Counted from the stretch's first letter, positions 35,123-43,461 are shown. The stretch: DNA of 45,901 nt from Ruminococcus flavefaciens (GCA_023662725.1 JAMPIL010000012.1:1-45901); one strand, 5' to 3'. Program-made: numbers and translations. The notes: generated by a model not told the origin, from the sequence alone.

Positions 35123-37237
35123 TTATTTATTCTTTTTAGCTTCAATTTCAGCAAGAGCGTCTTTGCGTGAGAGATTGATCCTGCCCATACGGTCGATTTC
35201 AGTTACCTTAACGATAATTTCATCTCCTACAGAGACAATATCTTCAACTTTTTCCACTCTCTGCTTGTCGAGTTTAGAAATATGAACAAGACCATCCATA
35301 CCGGGAACGATTTCAACAAATGCGCCAAATTCCATAAGTCTTACAACCTTACCTCTGTAAAGTGCTCCTACCTCAGGACCATTAGCGATAGTTTCTACTA
35401 TCTGAATAGCCTTTTTAGTGTTGTCAGCATCAATACCGCTGATGAATACGTTTCCATCATCATTTATATCGATCTTAACGTCGCAGTCGGCGGAGATCTT
35501 CTGAATAACCTTACCGCCCTGTCCGATAACTTCACGAATCTTGTCAGCCGGAATCTTAGTCTGGAGCATTTTTGGAGCATACTTGTTTACAGTTGCTCTT
35601 GATTCAGGAATAGCCTTGAGCATTATCTCATCAAGGATATAAAGACGAGCTTTTCTGGTTTTCTCGAACGCTTCCTTGATGATAGCAGGAGTAAGACCGT
35701 CAACCTTAATGTCAACCTGAATAGCTGTGATACCCTTGTGAGTACCTCCAACCTTAAAGTCCATATCGCCAAAGAAATCCTCAAGCCCCTGAATATCGAC
35801 CATTGTCATAAAATCGTCACTGTCGGGAAGGGTAATAAGACCGCATGAAATTCCGGCAACAGGAGCTTTGATCGGAACGCCTGCGTCCATAAGAGCGAGT
35901 GTAGAACCGCAGATAGAACCCTGTGAAGTTGAACCGTTAGAGGAAAGCACCTCGGAAACGAGTCTGAGGGCATATGGAAATTCTTCAACCGGAGGAATTA
36001 CCGGAGCAAGAGCTCTTTCAGCAAGCGCACCGTGACCGATCTCACGTCTTCCCGGACCTCTGCTTGGCTTGGTTTCGCCGACGGAGTAGCTTGGGAAATT
36101 GTACTGATGCATATATCTCTTGGATTCTTCTTCATCAAGACCGTCGATTCTCTGAGCGTCGCTTACAGGACCGAGAGTTGCTATAGTAAGAACCTGAGTC
36201 TGTCCTCTTGTGAAAAGACCGGAACCGTGAACTCTTGGAAGAAGTCCGACTTCTGCTGCAAGCGGACGAATCTCATCAATGCCACGGCCATCAACACGCT
36301 TGCCCTCATAAAGCCATGCACGAACGATTTTTTTCTGAAGCTTATAAATGCACTCGTCTATCATAGCGATTTTTTCGGGATATTCCTCATCAAATTTAGC
36401 GTGAATATCGTCTACGATAGGAGCAAGTCTTTCGTCACGTACATTTTTGTCGTTTGTATCAAGAGCAAATTTAACACGTTCGGAAGCAAATTCCTCAATA
36501 GCGTCAAATAAATCGTGATCGACTTCCTGTGATTCAAAAGCAAATTTGGGTTTACCGATCTGACTGCGTATTTCATTGATAAACGCAACCATCTTCTTGA
36601 TCTCTTCATGACCTGTAAGGATCGCATCAAGCATTGTATCTTCGGGAACTTCATTAGCTCCGGCTTCTATCATAACAATTTTTTCAGCAGTACCGGCAAC
36701 AGTGAGAACGAGATCTGTTTTAGCTCTCTGTTCGAGAGTAGGATTGAGAACGATCTGACCGTCTACAAGACCGACATTGATTCCGGCAATAGGACCGTTC
36801 CACGGAATATCAGAAATGGAGATAGCTATAGAAGTAGCGATCATTCCGGCGATTTCCGGAGAATTATCCGGTTCAACGGAAAGAACGGTCATAACAACTG
36901 AAACATCGTTTCTCATATCCTTTGGGAAGAGGGGACGAATAGGTCTGTCAACGCATCTGGATGTAAGAATGGCCTTTTCTGAAGGTTTGCCTTCTCTTTT
37001 TGTGAAAGAGCCGGGAATTTTTCCAACGGAGTAAAGACGTTCTTCGTAATCAACCGAAAGAGGGAAGAAATCAATGCCCTCTCTTGGTTTAGCGCTTGCA
37101 GTAACGTTAGCCATAACAACAGTTTCGCCGTATCTTACCCAGCATGAGCCGTTTGATAATCCGCAGGCTTTGCCGGTTTCAACGATAAGCGGTCTGCCTG
37201 CATAGGTCGTTTCAAATGTTCTGTAATTTTCAAACAT
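35123..37237 (-). CDS. pnp: Polynucleotide phosphorylase
   Basis: A 704-residue 3'-5' exoribonuclease that degrades RNA by phosphorolysis. Two RNase PH domains (residues ~10-225 and ~315-545) flank a helical domain; FFPLSVDYEERLYSVGKIPG and GERALAP-like blocks (HGALAERALAPVIP) are typical. The KH domain has the GxxG loop in VIGQGGKVIQKI, and the S1 domain is at the C-terminus (GKVVRLMEFGAFVEIVPG). The ATG at 37237 follows CAGGAGGA. It follows rpsO, the classic rpsO-pnp pair. Confidence 0.97.
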   Translation of the reverse strand: MFENYRTFETTYAGRPLIVETGKACGLSNGSCWVRYGETVVMANVTASAKPREGIDFFPLSVDYEERLYSVGKIPGSFTKREGKPSEKAILTSRCVDRPIRPLFPKDMRNDVSVVMTVLSVEPDNSPEIAGMIATSIAISISDIPWNGPIAGINVGLVDGQIVLNPTLEQRAKTDLVLTVAGTAEKIVMIEAGANEVPEDTMLDAILTGHEEIKKMVAFINEIRSQIGKPKFAFESQEVDHDLFDAIEEFASERVKFALDTNDKNVRDERLAPIVDDIHAKFDEEYPEKIAMIDECIYKLQKKIVRAWLYEGKRVDGRGIDEIRPLAAEVGLLPRVHGSGLFTRGQTQVLTIATLGPVSDAQRIDGLDEEESKRYMHQYNFPSYSVGETKPSRGPGRREIGHGALAERALAPVIPPVEEFPYALRLVSEVLSSNGSTSQGSICGSTLALMDAGVPIKAPVAGISCGLITLPDSDDFMTMVDIQGLEDFFGDMDFKVGGTHKGITAIQVDIKVDGLTPAIIKEAFEKTRKARLYILDEIMLKAIPESRATVNKYAPKMLQTKIPADKIREVIGQGGKVIQKISADCDVKIDINDDGNVFISGIDADNTKKAIQIVETIANGPEVGALYRGKVVRLMEFGAFVEIVPGMDGLVHISKLDKQRVEKVEDIVSVGDEIIVKVTEIDRMGRINLSRKDALAEIEAKKNK

Positions 37238-37385
37238 AAAAAATCCTCCTGAAATTTATTTATACCGGCTTTAGCAATAAACTCTGGCGCAAACAGATAT
37301 TTTGCGTCACAATTTAATGCTAAAAGCCGTTTCCTTGTATTGACATTGATCAATACGCATAACACGTCTTGAAAATAAAGACGTA

Positions 37386-37417
37386 AAGGCAGAAAGGTAC
37401 AACGACCCGTCTGCCTT
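37386..37417 (-). terminator. Weak terminator or processing hairpin between rpsO and pnp
   Basis: On the minus strand AAGGCAG pairs with CTGCCTT across an 18-nt loop, then TACGTCTTTATTTTC. The T-tract is imperfect, which would let part of the rpsO transcripts continue into pnp. The 190-bp spacer holds no gene. Confidence 0.5.
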
Positions 37418-37427
37418 GAATACAGAA

Positions 37428-37694
37428 TTACTTACGAAGACCGAGCTTTTCTACGATAGCACGATATCTGTTGATATCCTTCTTCTTAAGATATCCAAGA
37501 AGGTTACGTCTGTGACCAACCATTTTAAGAAGACCTCTTCTGGAGTGGTGATCGTTCTTGTGGGTCTTGAGGTGAGCTGTAAGATCATTGATTCTCTTTG
37601 TGAGAATAGCGATCTGAACCTCAGGAGATCCTGTGTCGTTTTCGTGAGTTCTGTTAGCCTCAATAACGGCTGTTTTTTCTTCTTTCAGTAACAT
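37428..37694 (-). CDS. rpsO: Ribosomal protein S15
   Basis: An 88-residue small-subunit protein that binds the central domain of 16S rRNA early in assembly. [20 protein letters not shown] and [20 protein letters not shown] are hallmarks, and the C-terminus is LGLRK. The length is exactly normal when started at the ATG at 37694, which has AGAGGTG upstream; a GTG three codons earlier overlaps that site and is rejected. Confidence 0.98.
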   Translation of the reverse strand: MLLKEEKTAVIEANRTHENDTGSPEVQIAILTKRINDLTAHLKTHKNDHHSRRGLLKMVGHRRNLLGYLKKKDINRYRAIVEKLGLRK

Positions 37695-37739
37695 TGAAAG
37701 CACCTCTTAGTATAATATTCCGCTGACGTAGATAGGGGT

Positions 37740-37767
37740 GGATTATCATGAGGACAAGCCCGAATCC
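37740..37767 (-). promoter_or_regulatory. Candidate S15 autoregulatory leader stem
   Basis: On the minus strand GGATTCGGG (37767-37759) and the later AATCC (37744-37740) pair within the rpsO 5' leader. S15 represses its own translation through leader structures in several bacteria; this fold is a candidate only. Confidence 0.35.
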
Positions 37768-37784
37768 AAGTACACGGTGATATT

Positions 37785-37813
37785 ATTATATCACAAATTC
37801 AAAACAATGTAAA
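37785..37813 (-). promoter_or_regulatory. Sigma-A promoter of rpsO-pnp
   Basis: On the minus strand TTTACA (37813-37808) and TATAAT (37790-37785) are spaced 17 bp, with TGa extending the -10. The leader would be about 85 nt. Confidence 0.85.
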
Positions 37814-37858
37814 GTAGTTTTGGAAAATTTTTTCAAAAAGATTTTCAATAGCGAACGG

Positions 37859-39343
37859 CTATAATAATATATGCTTGGTGGCAGTCTGTTCGCAGAAGTG
37901 TTTGTCATGCTCAACAAATAAAATCGAAGCTTCGGATGATTTTAGCAATTCTTCTATTTGTATTCTCGATAAAACATCAATATAATTCAGCGGTTCATCC
38001 CAGATATACAAATTTGCCTTTTCGGACAAACTTCTGGCGAGAGCAACTTTTTTCTTCTGACCCTGACTATAGCTTTCAACCGGACGCAGGAAAAGTTCCC
38101 GTGAAAAATCAAGTTTGCGGAGAATAGCTTTAAACAAGCTTTCATCCACACTATATTTTTGGGCATAATCGGACAAGCTTCCGCTTAAATTGGATGTATC
38201 TTGAGAAGCATAAGAAATTGTAAGACCGCTTCCAATTTTAAGACTGCCAGTATTTTCAATATTTTCGCCGCAAATGAGCTTTAGGAGCGTAGATTTTCCG
38301 CATCCGTTTTTTCCTGTAACAGCAATTCTGTCTCCCTGATTTATCTGAAATGAAACGTTTGAAAAAACTTCAATGCCATCGTAAAAAGCCGAAAGTTTAT
38401 CAGCTCTTACAAGAATTTTCTGCGGATATTTCAAGGGAGATAATTTCAGCGATGATATTTCTTCTGCGTTTTGCAAAAGCTTACTCTTATCCGAGATATT
38501 TCTTTCAATACGGTTTTCCATAGACTTTGCACGATTCATTAATTTAGCGGCTTTTTTTGAGATTGAAACTCGTCTGGTCAAAGATTTTTCCACTTTTTTG
38601 GGATCAAATCCTATTTTCGTAGCGGCAATTTTATCGGAATGCGCAGCAACCTTTTTTGCTGTTTGTTCCAGCTGACGAATTTCTCTTTTCAGACGTTCGT
38701 TCCGGGTTTGTTCGAACTGTTCCAAACGTTCACGATTTTCATTCCACGAGCTGAAATTTCCTTTCTGAACCTCGATATTTGTTTTATTTATAACAAGAAT
38801 GTGGTCTATGCAGGAATCAAGAAAATCTCTGTCGTGTGAAACGAGAATAAAACCGGATTTTCTTTTAAGATAAGAAGCAAGAATTTCTCTTGCATGAAAA
38901 TCCAAATGATTGGTCGGTTCGTCAATAAGAAGAAAACTATTTTCTTTAAGGAACATTCCGATAATAAGAATTTTAGTTTGTTCGCCGTTTGACAGCGAAG
39001 CAAAAGGACGGTAAAGAAGTTCTTCATCCGCTTCCAGAAGACTGAGTTCACGTCTGATCTGCCAATCTTCCGCTTGCGGAGCTATATCATGAATAACATC
39101 CGCCGCGAAATAAGAAGATTTTGATTCATATGGAAAATACTCGAAATAGACTGATGAAATTATTTTTCCGGTATATTCAAGTTCTCCCATAAGAATTTTG
39201 AGAAGAGTAGTTTTTCCACGTCCGTTACGTCCGGTAAAACCGAGTCTCCAGGCGGTATCAAGCTGTAAATCAACATTTTCAAATACGTTTTCATAGCTGG
39301 AATCGTAGCCGAATGAAAGATTTTGAATTTTTATAATAGACAT
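37859..39343 (-). CDS. ABC-F ribosomal protection protein (Lsa-like)
   Basis: A 494-residue soluble protein with two ABC ATPase domains and no membrane part, the ABC-F layout. The Walker A motifs are GRNGRGKTT and GKNGCGKST; the signatures read SLSNGEQTK and SYSQGQKKK; the Walker B motifs are FLLIDEPTNHLDF and LYIWDEPLNYID. The last, with the variant WDEPLNY, is typical of the Lsa/Vga group that frees ribosomes from lincosamides, streptogramin A and pleuromutilins. Between the domains is a charged helical interdomain linker (residues ~215-275; the antibiotic-resistance domain). The ATG at 39343 follows GGAGGG. An upstream leader peptide and terminator point to induction by ribosome-targeting drugs. 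Some ABC-F proteins serve translation rather than resistance. Confidence 0.88.
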   Translation of the reverse strand: MSIIKIQNLSFGYDSSYENVFENVDLQLDTAWRLGFTGRNGRGKTTLLKILMGELEYTGKIISSVYFEYFPYESKSSYFAADVIHDIAPQAEDWQIRRELSLLEADEELLYRPFASLSNGEQTKILIIGMFLKENSFLLIDEPTNHLDFHAREILASYLKRKSGFILVSHDRDFLDSCIDHILVINKTNIEVQKGNFSSWNENRERLEQFEQTRNERLKREIRQLEQTAKKVAAHSDKIAATKIGFDPKKVEKSLTRRVSISKKAAKLMNRAKSMENRIERNISDKSKLLQNAEEISSLKLSPLKYPQKILVRADKLSAFYDGIEVFSNVSFQINQGDRIAVTGKNGCGKSTLLKLICGENIENTGSLKIGSGLTISYASQDTSNLSGSLSDYAQKYSVDESLFKAILRKLDFSRELFLRPVESYSQGQKKKVALARSLSEKANLYIWDEPLNYIDVLSRIQIEELLKSSEASILFVEHDKHFCEQTATKHILL

Positions 39344-39361
39344 AAATATCCCTCCGTTTTC

Positions 39362-39398
39362 AAAAATAAAAGACCGCAGAAAATATCCGCAGTCTTTT
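39362..39398 (-). terminator. Leader terminator upstream of the ABC-F gene
   Basis: On the minus strand AAAAGAC and GTCTTTT pair, and the stem continues inward with GCGGA/TCTGC (about 13 bp, one G-U flank), followed by ATTTTTG. It lies 19 bp before the ABC-F start, inside its own transcript, and so acts as an attenuator. Confidence 0.85.
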
Positions 39399-39458
39399 GA
39401 ATACAAAAAGATATGCCCACTACAAAAAAGAGCATCCTATACTATAATTCAAGAAAGA

Positions 39459-39477
39459 GCGAACATTTCCTGCTCGC
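39459..39477 (-). other. Leader hairpin of the ABC-F transcript
   Basis: On the minus strand GCGAGCA pairs with TGTTCGC around GGAAA. The G-U pair is only possible in the minus-strand RNA, fitting an RNA element. It may pause polymerase or take part in an antiterminator fold. Confidence 0.5.
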
Positions 39478-39546
39478 ATATCATTATACAGCAAACAAGC
39501 CCAGAAACTATTCTGCGCTGAAAACAGTATTCGGATATGCAAAAAA

Positions 39547-39567
39547 TCAGCAAGAAATATTACGCAT
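39547..39567 (-). CDS. Six-codon leader peptide of the ABC-F attenuator
   Basis: The frame ATG CGT AAT ATT TCT TGC TGA (peptide MRNISC) starts about 32 nt after the predicted transcription start and has GAGGTGG, a strong ribosome-binding site, four bases upstream. Leader peptides of this kind precede vmlR, vga and related genes, where a drug-stalled ribosome on the leader prevents the terminator from forming. The function is inferred from arrangement. Confidence 0.6.
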   Translation of the reverse strand: MRNISC

Positions 39568-39605
39568 CTTTCCACCTCAATTCTTATAACAATAATTACA
39601 ACATC

Positions 39606-39634
39606 ATTATAACAGCAAATTTTTATATTGTCAA
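39606..39634 (-). promoter_or_regulatory. Sigma-A promoter of the ABC-F leader
   Basis: On the minus strand TTGACA (39634-39629) and TATAAT (39611-39606) are spaced 17 bp, with TGt extending the -10. It gives a leader of about 255 nt before the ABC-F start, which accounts for most of the gene-free stretch 39344-39605. Confidence 0.9.
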
Positions 39635-39695
39635 GAGAATAATTCAGTTTAAATATACGATTCACAAAAAGTTCATAAAAAAATTGTGTTTTAGG

Positions 39696-39703
39696 TGTCG
39701 AAA
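39696..39703 (+). promoter_or_regulatory. Possible Spo0A box upstream of the sigma factor
   Basis: TGTCGAAA is an exact match to the 0A-box core TGTCGAA, 68 bp before the sigma gene start. A single 7-bp match occurs by chance often; only its place before a regulatory gene makes it worth noting. Confidence 0.25.
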
Positions 39704-39770
39704 AATACTGATATTTTACGTTATTATTAATAAAGGTAAGTTAAAGAAAAACGGAGAAGGGGGAGAAAAA

Positions 39771-40292
39771 ATGGAAATATGTCTGTCTGCATCGCAGGAA
39801 TCTGCAAATCATATATCATTTGAGGAAATGTATATGAGCAATAGAAAAATTATGATGCATACTGCCATGAAGATACTTAATAATTTCAGCGATGCAGAAG
39901 ACTGCGTTTCCGAGGCATTTTTGAGAGCTTCAAAAATTTTTCCAAAAATTTCTAAGCTTGAATGTCCAAAATTAACCTCGCTGCTCGTTATAATAGTTAG
40001 AAATGCCGCAGTGGATAAATACAGGGAAAATAAACGAATAACATCTGTTGAATGTCCGGAAGAAATCTCCGGAGCGGTCAGCATTGACAGCTATTCCTTT
40101 GATTCCGTTGTGAGCGTTATAAAGCAGATGAAAGATGAATACAGAGATATTCTTATGCTTCGCTACGTTTATGGGTACTCAGTGAAAGAAATATCGGATA
40201 TATTGAATATATCAAATGATAATGCTTACAAACGTATTCAGCGTGCTAAATCATCACTTGCAAAACAGCTTGAGATAGGAGAGAAAACATGA
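39771..40292 (+). CDS. ECF-type RNA polymerase sigma factor
   Basis: A 173-residue sigma-70 family factor with only regions 2 and 4. Region 2 covers ~15-90 (FSDAEDCVSEAFLRASKIFP, then RNAAVDKYRENKR), and region 4 ~115-170 (YRDILMLRYVYGYSVKEISD, then NISNDNAYKRIQRAKSSL is the helix-turn-helix). It would direct RNA polymerase to a small regulon, released by a signal. The ATG at 39771 follows GGGGGAG; the frame is open upstream without a start signal. Its stop overlaps the next gene by four bases (ATGA), the usual coupling of sigma and anti-sigma. Confidence 0.9.
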   Translation: MEICLSASQESANHISFEEMYMSNRKIMMHTAMKILNNFSDAEDCVSEAFLRASKIFPKISKLECPKLTSLLVIIVRNAAVDKYRENKRITSVECPEEISGAVSIDSYSFDSVVSVIKQMKDEYRDILMLRYVYGYSVKEISDILNISNDNAYKRIQRAKSSLAKQLEIGEKT

Positions 40293-42532
40293 GCAAGGAT
40301 ATTTTAAAAAAGGCCTTAGAGACACAGCTTTATGAATCTTTTAATGAAATGTTGGATCAGGAAATTCCTGATTATCAGTTTTCATCGGATTTTGAAGATA
40401 AAATGGATGAGCTCCTGTCCAACCAGCAAATCAAGCCTGTTAAAAAGCATAGAGGGTTGATAAGAATAGTCTCGTCTTTAGTTGCTGCGTCAATCATTCT
40501 CGGAATATGCGCCGACGTTAAATCAGAACCTGATCTGGAACGAAAAAAAAATTATGGCATTATTCCCTCGATAGAATATCAGGTAACTACCGCAGTTTCT
40601 GAAACATCTGAATCATTTATAACAACCGCCACGTCGGCTTTATCTGAAAGTACAAAAACAACTCAAACAAATGCATTAACAACAATTCTTTCGCCAATTG
40701 AAACTACTACGATCATGTCGATGAGTTCACAAGATATCGGCACGGAACATAATTCAATTCCGAAAACAACTGCTTTGCCGGAAAATCCGAGCAGATTTGA
40801 TTCGGAAAATGAAAATCATCCGGCAGATAATAACAATAATACCGGAGATGATAAACCTCCGGAAAATAATGATAACATCGATAATGATCATGAATCGAAT
40901 AATGGCGAATCTTTTGATGAAAGGGGTTACTATATGAAAAAACTTATAACTTTTGCTTCAGCCCTTACTATCATGGGCTCAGCTATATCAAGCCCGGCTT
41001 ATGCCGCTGAAAACACCACTCCATGGTATTGGGTTTCTGAAAAGGATAAAGAAGTCATAAAATCTATGGAAAACGGCGATTTTAACTTTGATCTGGACAA
41101 CAACGGAGTTTTTGATATCGTTGATGTTTATCTGCTTGATCGTGTTACCGATCGTTTTTGCTCTAATCATAATGTAGACGAGCAGGTAGAAAAAAACTGT
41201 ATGGAAAATGCAGATTATAATTCTGACGGAACGGTTGATATGGAAGATGCAAGTTTATTGCGTGAATACTTTGTTTTGAATTATCCGATAAAATATGAGT
41301 ATTTTTCTACTAAAAGCGAAATATGGTCTGATCAGGTAAAAATAGATGAAAGTTACTTATATTATAATTTTATTTTTAGGTTAGATGGTTGTGTTGATCG
41401 ATATCATGCTTACTATAAAATATTGGAAGATTTAACAGACAGAGGCGATTTTAATCCGGATATAAACGGCGATGGTAAATTTGATATTCTAGACGTATGT
41501 GATTTATATATATATCAGTATATTTTAACAGATCACAATGGAAATCGTTCAAATCTTGATGAATCACATTTAACGCCTGAAGCAATGGAACAAATTGATA
41601 GGCTGTTAACAATTCCACGATATGCTGAAGTAACAAATAAAGATGTTCACTATGTTCTTATAAATGATTTGATAGCCTATTGTTTCTCTCAAAGTCCATA
41701 TTCTGCGCAAATGCTTAATAGTGAATATTTTAATATGTATCGTTCCGGATATGATTTTGAGACGCTGAGTTGGTTTATTTATCAATATGCATCTATAAGA
41801 GAACTGGATATGGACAGTTACTTCATAGATTATGATTTGATAAACAAATATTGTGACAGAAGTTCAGATGAATTTAAATTTGTTGAGGATTCTCATCCGG
41901 ATGTAAATATGGATGGCGCAATTGATTATTATGATTATTTCGATACTCTCATCTATTTTTATGATATTCTCGATAATACAAGTTGTGAGGATAGTATTCT
42001 TCCGGATGAAGTATGGCATAATATTGCAGAAAACTGCGACTATAGCGGAAACGGAACAAGCGGTGATATTTATGATCTGACTATTGTTCAGGTATATGTT
42101 CTGATCAATGCTCCTGATGCACCTCAAAGTTTTGAATCTGATTTCCAAGCTTATGTAAATAAACTTTCGGAAAAATCCGGAAAAAATGTTGACCTTGATA
42201 GTTATAACGGAGAAGACATTACTTTTAATTACAATAAGAAAATTGCTCTTTTAGCTGAAAATCCTGACAAATCTACAGAGGATGAAAAAAATGGTTATTT
42301 AGATCCTTCGGCTGAGCGTTCAGGCGATGCTAATTGTGACGGAACTCTAAATATGTCTGACGCCGTTTTAATAATGCAGGTGAATTCCAATCCGGATAGA
42401 TTCGGACTTAACGGTTCAGACCCAACGCATATTACTGAAAAAGGATTGTACAATGCAGATATTTATTGTACCGGAGACGGAGTAACGAACGCTGACGCAT
42501 TGGAAATACAAAATATACTTCTCAGCGAATAA
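40289..42532 (+). CDS. Anti-sigma-like membrane protein fused to a dockerin-repeat domain
   Basis: A 747-residue predicted protein. Residues 1-55 are cytoplasmic and acidic, in the place of an anti-sigma domain; 57-74 are a membrane segment (RIVSSLVAASIILGICA); ~80-210 are a Ser/Thr-rich then Asn/Asp/Glu-rich extracellular linker. At residue 216 a second hydrophobic segment begins that looks like a complete signal peptide (MKKLITFASALTIMG, ending PAYAAENT). Beyond it are at least four calcium-binding dockerin/EF-hand loops (DLDNNGVFDIVD, DYNSDGTVDMED, DINGDGKFDILD, DVNMDGAIDYYD), a degenerate one near DYSGNGTSG, and a C-terminal Ruminococcus-type pair (GDANCDGTLNMSDAVLIMQ, then GDGVTNADALEIQNILL). 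The pairing with an ECF sigma gene recalls SigI/RsgI. Whether it is one long protein, two nested products, or a recent fusion is open. Confidence 0.78.
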   Translation: MSKDILKKALETQLYESFNEMLDQEIPDYQFSSDFEDKMDELLSNQQIKPVKKHRGLIRIVSSLVAASIILGICADVKSEPDLERKKNYGIIPSIEYQVTTAVSETSESFITTATSALSESTKTTQTNALTTILSPIETTTIMSMSSQDIGTEHNSIPKTTALPENPSRFDSENENHPADNNNNTGDDKPPENNDNIDNDHESNNGESFDERGYYMKKLITFASALTIMGSAISSPAYAAENTTPWYWVSEKDKEVIKSMENGDFNFDLDNNGVFDIVDVYLLDRVTDRFCSNHNVDEQVEKNCMENADYNSDGTVDMEDASLLREYFVLNYPIKYEYFSTKSEIWSDQVKIDESYLYYNFIFRLDGCVDRYHAYYKILEDLTDRGDFNPDINGDGKFDILDVCDLYIYQYILTDHNGNRSNLDESHLTPEAMEQIDRLLTIPRYAEVTNKDVHYVLINDLIAYCFSQSPYSAQMLNSEYFNMYRSGYDFETLSWFIYQYASIRELDMDSYFIDYDLINKYCDRSSDEFKFVEDSHPDVNMDGAIDYYDYFDTLIYFYDILDNTSCEDSILPDEVWHNIAENCDYSGNGTSGDIYDLTIVQVYVLINAPDAPQSFESDFQAYVNKLSEKSGKNVDLDSYNGEDITFNYNKKIALLAENPDKSTEDEKNGYLDPSAERSGDANCDGTLNMSDAVLIMQVNSNPDRFGLNGSDPTHITEKGLYNADIYCTGDGVTNADALEIQNILLSE
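40934..42532 (+). CDS. Nested in-frame start: secreted dockerin-repeat protein
   Basis: An ATG at 40934, in frame with the longer gene, has AAAGGGG 8 bp upstream and begins a textbook signal peptide with probable cleavage after PAYA. Started here the product is 532 residues: an exported protein of dockerin/EF-hand repeats without a catalytic domain. This would be the normal third gene of a sigma/anti-sigma/target cluster if a stop codon before it had been lost. Both starts may be used. Confidence 0.5.
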   Translation: MKKLITFASALTIMGSAISSPAYAAENTTPWYWVSEKDKEVIKSMENGDFNFDLDNNGVFDIVDVYLLDRVTDRFCSNHNVDEQVEKNCMENADYNSDGTVDMEDASLLREYFVLNYPIKYEYFSTKSEIWSDQVKIDESYLYYNFIFRLDGCVDRYHAYYKILEDLTDRGDFNPDINGDGKFDILDVCDLYIYQYILTDHNGNRSNLDESHLTPEAMEQIDRLLTIPRYAEVTNKDVHYVLINDLIAYCFSQSPYSAQMLNSEYFNMYRSGYDFETLSWFIYQYASIRELDMDSYFIDYDLINKYCDRSSDEFKFVEDSHPDVNMDGAIDYYDYFDTLIYFYDILDNTSCEDSILPDEVWHNIAENCDYSGNGTSGDIYDLTIVQVYVLINAPDAPQSFESDFQAYVNKLSEKSGKNVDLDSYNGEDITFNYNKKIALLAENPDKSTEDEKNGYLDPSAERSGDANCDGTLNMSDAVLIMQVNSNPDRFGLNGSDPTHITEKGLYNADIYCTGDGVTNADALEIQNILLSE

Positions 42533-42565
42533 TAAATAATAATTCTAAGAACAAGATGAATACAG

Positions 42566-42597
42566 AAACTGCCGTACATTAGTGCGGCAGTTTTTTA
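42566..42597 (+). terminator. Terminator after the dockerin gene
   Basis: AAACTGCCG pairs with CGGCAGTTT around a 10-nt loop, followed by TTTATTA. It separates this gene from the convergent AraC gene. Confidence 0.88.
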
Positions 42598-42612
42598 TTA
42601 ATTATTATTTGC

Positions 42613-43461
42613 TTAAGTTAGTTTCAATTTTTCTTGCTTAGGAGTAATGCCTTTCCATTTTTTATAAGTTCGTATAAAATGACTGCAATCAAAGAAGCCT
42701 GTTTCTTGCGCAATAAAATTCAGGTCATAATCTGTATGAAAAAGCAAATCCTGAGCTTTATTCAATCTGATGCAGGTAATATATTCTTTGCAGGAGCGCC
42801 CATAATTTTCACGGAACAGTTTTGCAAAATGAGAATAGCTCATATGACACATTTCTGCCAGTTCATGAATCTCCAGCGGTTCTCCGGAATGTGTGTCAAT
42901 ATATTCCAGAATATGATAAAACGAAAAATCTGTATCGGTGTGATTTGCTTTTGAAGCAATGATTTCTTTTTCAGTTTTTCTTGCAAATTCTATCAGCAGC
43001 GTATAAATATTGGATTGAACCTGCAATGCGTAAAAATCTTTTTTGTCCGTATATTCCTGAATAGTACTACCTATCAAAAAGTCGACAGAGGCTCTGTCCA
43101 GCTGTTTGCCGTCTATTATCATGCAGAAGTCGGTTTCCTGTGTTCTTCTGGTAAATATATCATAGAATTTCGAGATGTATGCTTGTGGAATATTGATCGT
43201 ATGTATATCAAATTTCAATACGGCATACTGAACTTCTGTATCCTGTGCTTTAGAGAATTCATGAAGCTGTAGCGGGTAAATATAACATAAATCGCCTTCT
43301 TTTAGAACAGTTTTTCGATTGTTACAGGTAATTGTAACGGAACCCTTGGTCATATAAATTATCTCACTGTAGTAATGCCAGTGAAGCGGAGAATTAACAG
43401 AATCGGTGTAAAAAATATCGTAAGGTTTTTTCAGAATATCAATATATTCAAATAACTGCAT
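42613..43461 (-). CDS. AraC-family transcriptional regulator
   Basis: A 282-residue regulator. The N-terminal ~150 residues form a cupin sugar-sensing domain (SPLHWHYYSEIIYMTKGSVT, then GDLCYIYPLQLHEF). The C-terminal 100 residues carry two helix-turn-helix motifs (LEIHELAEMCHMSYSHFAKL and LNFIAQETGFFDCSHFIRTY) and end in the typical KWKGITPKQ. It is divergent from the epimerase/GH26/GH94 operon and is the obvious candidate to activate it on binding a mannan- or cellulose-derived sugar. The ATG follows GGGAGGG. Confidence 0.92.
   Translation of the reverse strand: MQLFEYIDILKKPYDIFYTDSVNSPLHWHYYSEIIYMTKGSVTITCNNRKTVLKEGDLCYIYPLQLHEFSKAQDTEVQYAVLKFDIHTINIPQAYISKFYDIFTRRTQETDFCMIIDGKQLDRASVDFLIGSTIQEYTDKKDFYALQVQSNIYTLLIEFARKTEKEIIASKANHTDTDFSFYHILEYIDTHSGEPLEIHELAEMCHMSYSHFAKLFRENYGRSCKEYITCIRLNKAQDLLFHTDYDLNFIAQETGFFDCSHFIRTYKKWKGITPKQEKLKLT

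Noticed and set aside
39483-39488. Second TATAAT on the minus strand within the ABC-F leader
   Set aside because: The flanking TTTGCTG resembles the true promoter, but there is no usable -35 box at 17 bp.
39420-39665. 81-codon minus-strand frame in the ABC-F leader
   Set aside because: It begins upstream of the predicted transcription start and lacks a ribosome-binding site; the six-codon leader at 39547-39567 in the same region is far better supported.
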